Positions 25,816 through 27,500 of a stretch of DNA of 27,500 bases are shown in pieces. Made by a program: the position numbers and the translations under genes. The notes beneath the pieces are model-generated. The model saw nothing but the letters and a program-made list of their open reading frames with translations. It was not told the DNA's origin and did no database searches. How positions within the stretch are numbered: the first letter of the stretch is position 1; each line of letters begins with the position of its first letter. The stretch is from Alphaproteobacteria bacterium (GTDB taxonomy: Bacteria; Pseudomonadota; Alphaproteobacteria; CAAGCB01; CAG-977): the NCBI GenBank assembly GCA_900768185.1, contig CAAGCB010000040.1, positions 1-27,500 on the forward strand, given 5' to 3'.

Positions 25816-26760
25816 ATGCCTGTTGAAAAGGTAACGCCGCAAAGTCTGGCTTTGGCGGCGGATTTGTTAAATCAGGGACAACTGGTCGCCTTTCCGACCG
25901 AAACCGTGTACGGATTGGGCGCGGACGCCGCGAACGATTTGGCTGTCGCGTCGATTTTTGAAACCAAAGGACGACCGCAGTTCAATCCGCTGATCGCTCA
26001 CATCTCTGACATTTCGTGGACGCAGCGTTTCGCCGTCATGTCCCCCGCCGCCAAAAAGCTGGCGGAAAAATTCTGGCCCGGTCCCCTGACGATGGTGATG
26101 AAGAAAACGCCCGACAGCCCGATTTCACACTTGGTCAGCGCGGGATTGGACACCGTGGGCGTGCGCTTTCCCGCCCACCCCGCCGCGCAAAAAATGCTGA
26201 CGGCGTTCGGGCGTCCCGTCGCCGCCCCCAGCGCCAACATCTCCGGCACGGTCAGCCCGACGACGGCGGAACACGTCGCGCAGGGTCTGGGCGACAAGAT
26301 ACCGCTGATTTTGGACGGCGGCGCATGCGCGGTCGGCGTCGAATCAACCATTCTGGACGTGTCGTCGGACGACACCCCCGCTCTGTTGCGCGCGGGCGGC
26401 GTCGGGATCGAGGAAATCGAGGCGGTCATCGGCAAACCGTTGCGCCGCCCCGAATCCGACCCGAAAGCACCGCGTTCCCCGGGGCAGCTGCTGTCGCATT
26501 ACGCGCCGCGCCTGCCCGTCCGGCTGAATGCGGACAAACCGGAAAAGGGCGAAGCTTTTTTGGCGTTCGGTTCGGCGGAAAACGCGACGCTGAACCTCAG
26601 CCCGTCCGGCGATGTGAAAGAAGCGGCGTCGCACCTGTTCGCGTATATGCGCCTGCTTGACAGCCCGAAATACACGGGCATTGCCGTCATGCCGATTCCG
26701 ACGACGGGACTGGGACTGGCGATCAACGATCGGCTGAAACGCGCCGCATACCCGCATTAA
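25816..26760 (+). CDS. L-threonylcarbamoyladenylate synthase, Sua5/TsaC type
   Basis: The enzyme makes threonylcarbamoyl-AMP from Thr, bicarbonate and ATP, the first step of t6A37 tRNA modification. The 314-residue product has the YrdC domain (about 10-195), including FPTETVYGLG, the KGRPQFNPL segment and PSANISGTVSPT. It also has the linker and C-terminal Sua5 domain (about 210-314) with the conserved RSPGQLLSHYAP. This full architecture is Sua5, not the short TsaC. The start lies 3 bases after the corA-like stop with almost no Shine-Dalgarno, so it is probably translated by coupling in a two-gene operon. Confidence 0.95.
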   Translation: MPVEKVTPQSLALAADLLNQGQLVAFPTETVYGLGADAANDLAVASIFETKGRPQFNPLIAHISDISWTQRFAVMSPAAKKLAEKFWPGPLTMVMKKTPDSPISHLVSAGLDTVGVRFPAHPAAQKMLTAFGRPVAAPSANISGTVSPTTAEHVAQGLGDKIPLILDGGACAVGVESTILDVSSDDTPALLRAGGVGIEEIEAVIGKPLRRPESDPKAPRSPGQLLSHYAPRLPVRLNADKPEKGEAFLAFGSAENATLNLSPSGDVKEAASHLFAYMRLLDSPKYTGIAVMPIPTTGLGLAINDRLKRAAYPH

Positions 26761-27059
26761 AAAGTACGCCGCCGCATCCCCCGACGACACGAAAGCTTTT
26801 TGAAACGGATTGAACTGAAATTCCGGCGACTTCGGCTTTTTCGGTCGTTTTTCTGGCGGCGCGTTGAATCGCATTTCAGATCGATCTCCGAAACGCGAAC
26901 GCCGAAATCCGTCATTGAAACACGATTCGCCAGCCGTTTCGACGCGCGAATTTTTAGTTTCTCAATCACAGTTCCTTGAAAATCCCCGTTCCCGTCCCCA
27001 TTTAGAAATTGACTCGATCCGTTTTTTATCAAATAATTTTTTATAAGAAGAGGTGTGCC
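26761..27059. other. Intergenic region before the lipoprotein gene
   Basis: No convincing gene is seen in these 299 bases. A small hairpin near 26823-26835 followed by CTTTTT is a weak candidate terminator for the Sua5 gene. AGATCGATCT (26878-26887) is a 10-bp palindrome. A promoter lies at 27009-27037, and the ribosome site AGAAGAGG at 27046-27053. Confidence 0.5.
27009..27037 (+). promoter_or_regulatory. Sigma-70-type promoter for the lipoprotein gene
   Basis: TTGACT (27009-27014) and AATAAT (27032-27037) are 17 bases apart, each one base from consensus. The predicted start is about 27043, giving a leader of only some 17 nt that includes AGAAGAGG just before the ATG at 27060. Confidence 0.7.
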
Positions 27060-27500
27060 ATGTCTGTCGAATCCTTTTTAAAAAAATCTTTTGATATCTA
27101 CCCCTCCGGCAAAACGCCGCGCGATCACGGAATAAAGATTTCAAAATACGCCAAACAACTGGCGCAGACGACGACCGTTGCCGCCGCGGTTGTGCTGCTG
27201 GCGTCGTGCGGCGGGAAACCCTATTCCGAAATAGACGCGATCAAAGACAAAGTCCCTCAAACGGAACAACGCGACATCAAACAGTCTTATGACGAAGCTC
27301 TGTTGGGAAAAATTGATTCCCTGCATTGGGACGTCGGCATGGACTTGTCGTCGGCGATATCGGCGGGCGTGCGCGAAATGAAAACAAACCTGCCTGCGGA
27401 TACGGCACAATGGACGCCGCAGGATTATGTCCTGTCCGACCATGCGCAACAACGCTATAACGAGGCTCTGCCTCGCAGCATTGAAATCGGTTCAATCAAA
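27060..27500 (+). CDS. Putative lipoprotein (partial, runs off the window)
   Basis: The reading frame is open for 147 codons to the last base of the window, so the 3' end is missing. The protein starts with about 30 polar and basic residues, then a hydrophobic stretch (about 34-48) ending in LASC with Cys at residue 50, a good lipobox for signal peptidase II. The mature part seen is soluble and helical with no family I recognise. The cytoplasmic leader before the hydrophobic core is longer than usual for a lipoprotein signal. ATG 27060 has a strong Shine-Dalgarno, AGAAGAGG, 6 bases upstream, and a near-consensus promoter. Function is unknown. Confidence 0.75.
   Translation, partial: MSVESFLKKSFDIYPSGKTPRDHGIKISKYAKQLAQTTTVAAAVVLLASCGGKPYSEIDAIKDKVPQTEQRDIKQSYDEALLGKIDSLHWDVGMDLSSAISAGVREMKTNLPADTAQWTPQDYVLSDHAQQRYNEALPRSIEIGSIK

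Noticed and set aside
26757..27032. Minus-strand open frame of 91 codons after the Sua5 gene
   Set aside because: No domain or ribosome site; it is rich in Arg/Lys/Ser, and it overlaps the promoter of the lipoprotein gene.

Overview
The window is a bacterial chromosomal segment carrying a flagellar gene cluster (about 100-17534), followed by a small undescribed gene pair and then ordinary housekeeping genes. The order fliF-fliG-fliH-fliN-flbD-flhA, with a FlbD-type sigma-54 activator inside the operon, is the arrangement known from Alphaproteobacteria such as Caulobacter and Rhodospirillales. The protein sequences and the moderately GC-rich composition fit an alphaproteobacterium, probably Rhodospirillales-like and possibly host-associated. 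No rRNA or other species marker is present, so the placement is inference.

Region 1 (1-6260) holds fliK, flgD and flgE. A textbook sigma-54 (-24/-12) promoter lies at 112-127, and a strong intrinsic terminator follows flgE. These genes build the hook: FlgD is the hook cap, FlgE the hook subunit and FliK the length ruler. FlgE is very large (1070 aa) because its middle contains diverged copies of a repeated domain.

Region 2 (6290-17534) is one compact operon behind a sigma-70-like extended -10 promoter: fliF, fliG, fliH, fliN, flbD, flhA, flhF, flhG and a second FliK-like protein. Several genes overlap or lie within a few bases of each other. The products form the MS ring, rotor and C-ring, part of the export gate, and the FlhF/FlhG pair that sets flagellar number and place. 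FlbD would activate sigma-54 promoters such as the one in front of fliK, giving a class II to class III cascade inside this window.

Region 3 (17540-20706) has its own promoter and a two-gene unit. The first gene encodes a 676-aa protein with an HEFQH...EAAAD zincin signature and a possible second, inactive copy of the fold. The second encodes a membrane-anchored J-domain protein with a Cys cluster and an SH3b-like tail. This is the least explained part of the window and the best candidate for an undescribed system.

Region 4 (20703-27500) contains a membrane-anchored DUF2726 protein and a class I/II aminotransferase (both minus strand), an SseB-like protein, the leucyl aminopeptidase PepA (minus), a CorA/ZntB-type metal transporter, the tRNA threonylcarbamoyladenylate synthase Sua5/TsaC, and the first 147 codons of a lipoprotein gene that runs off the end. 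No tRNA, rRNA, insertion sequence or CRISPR array was seen.
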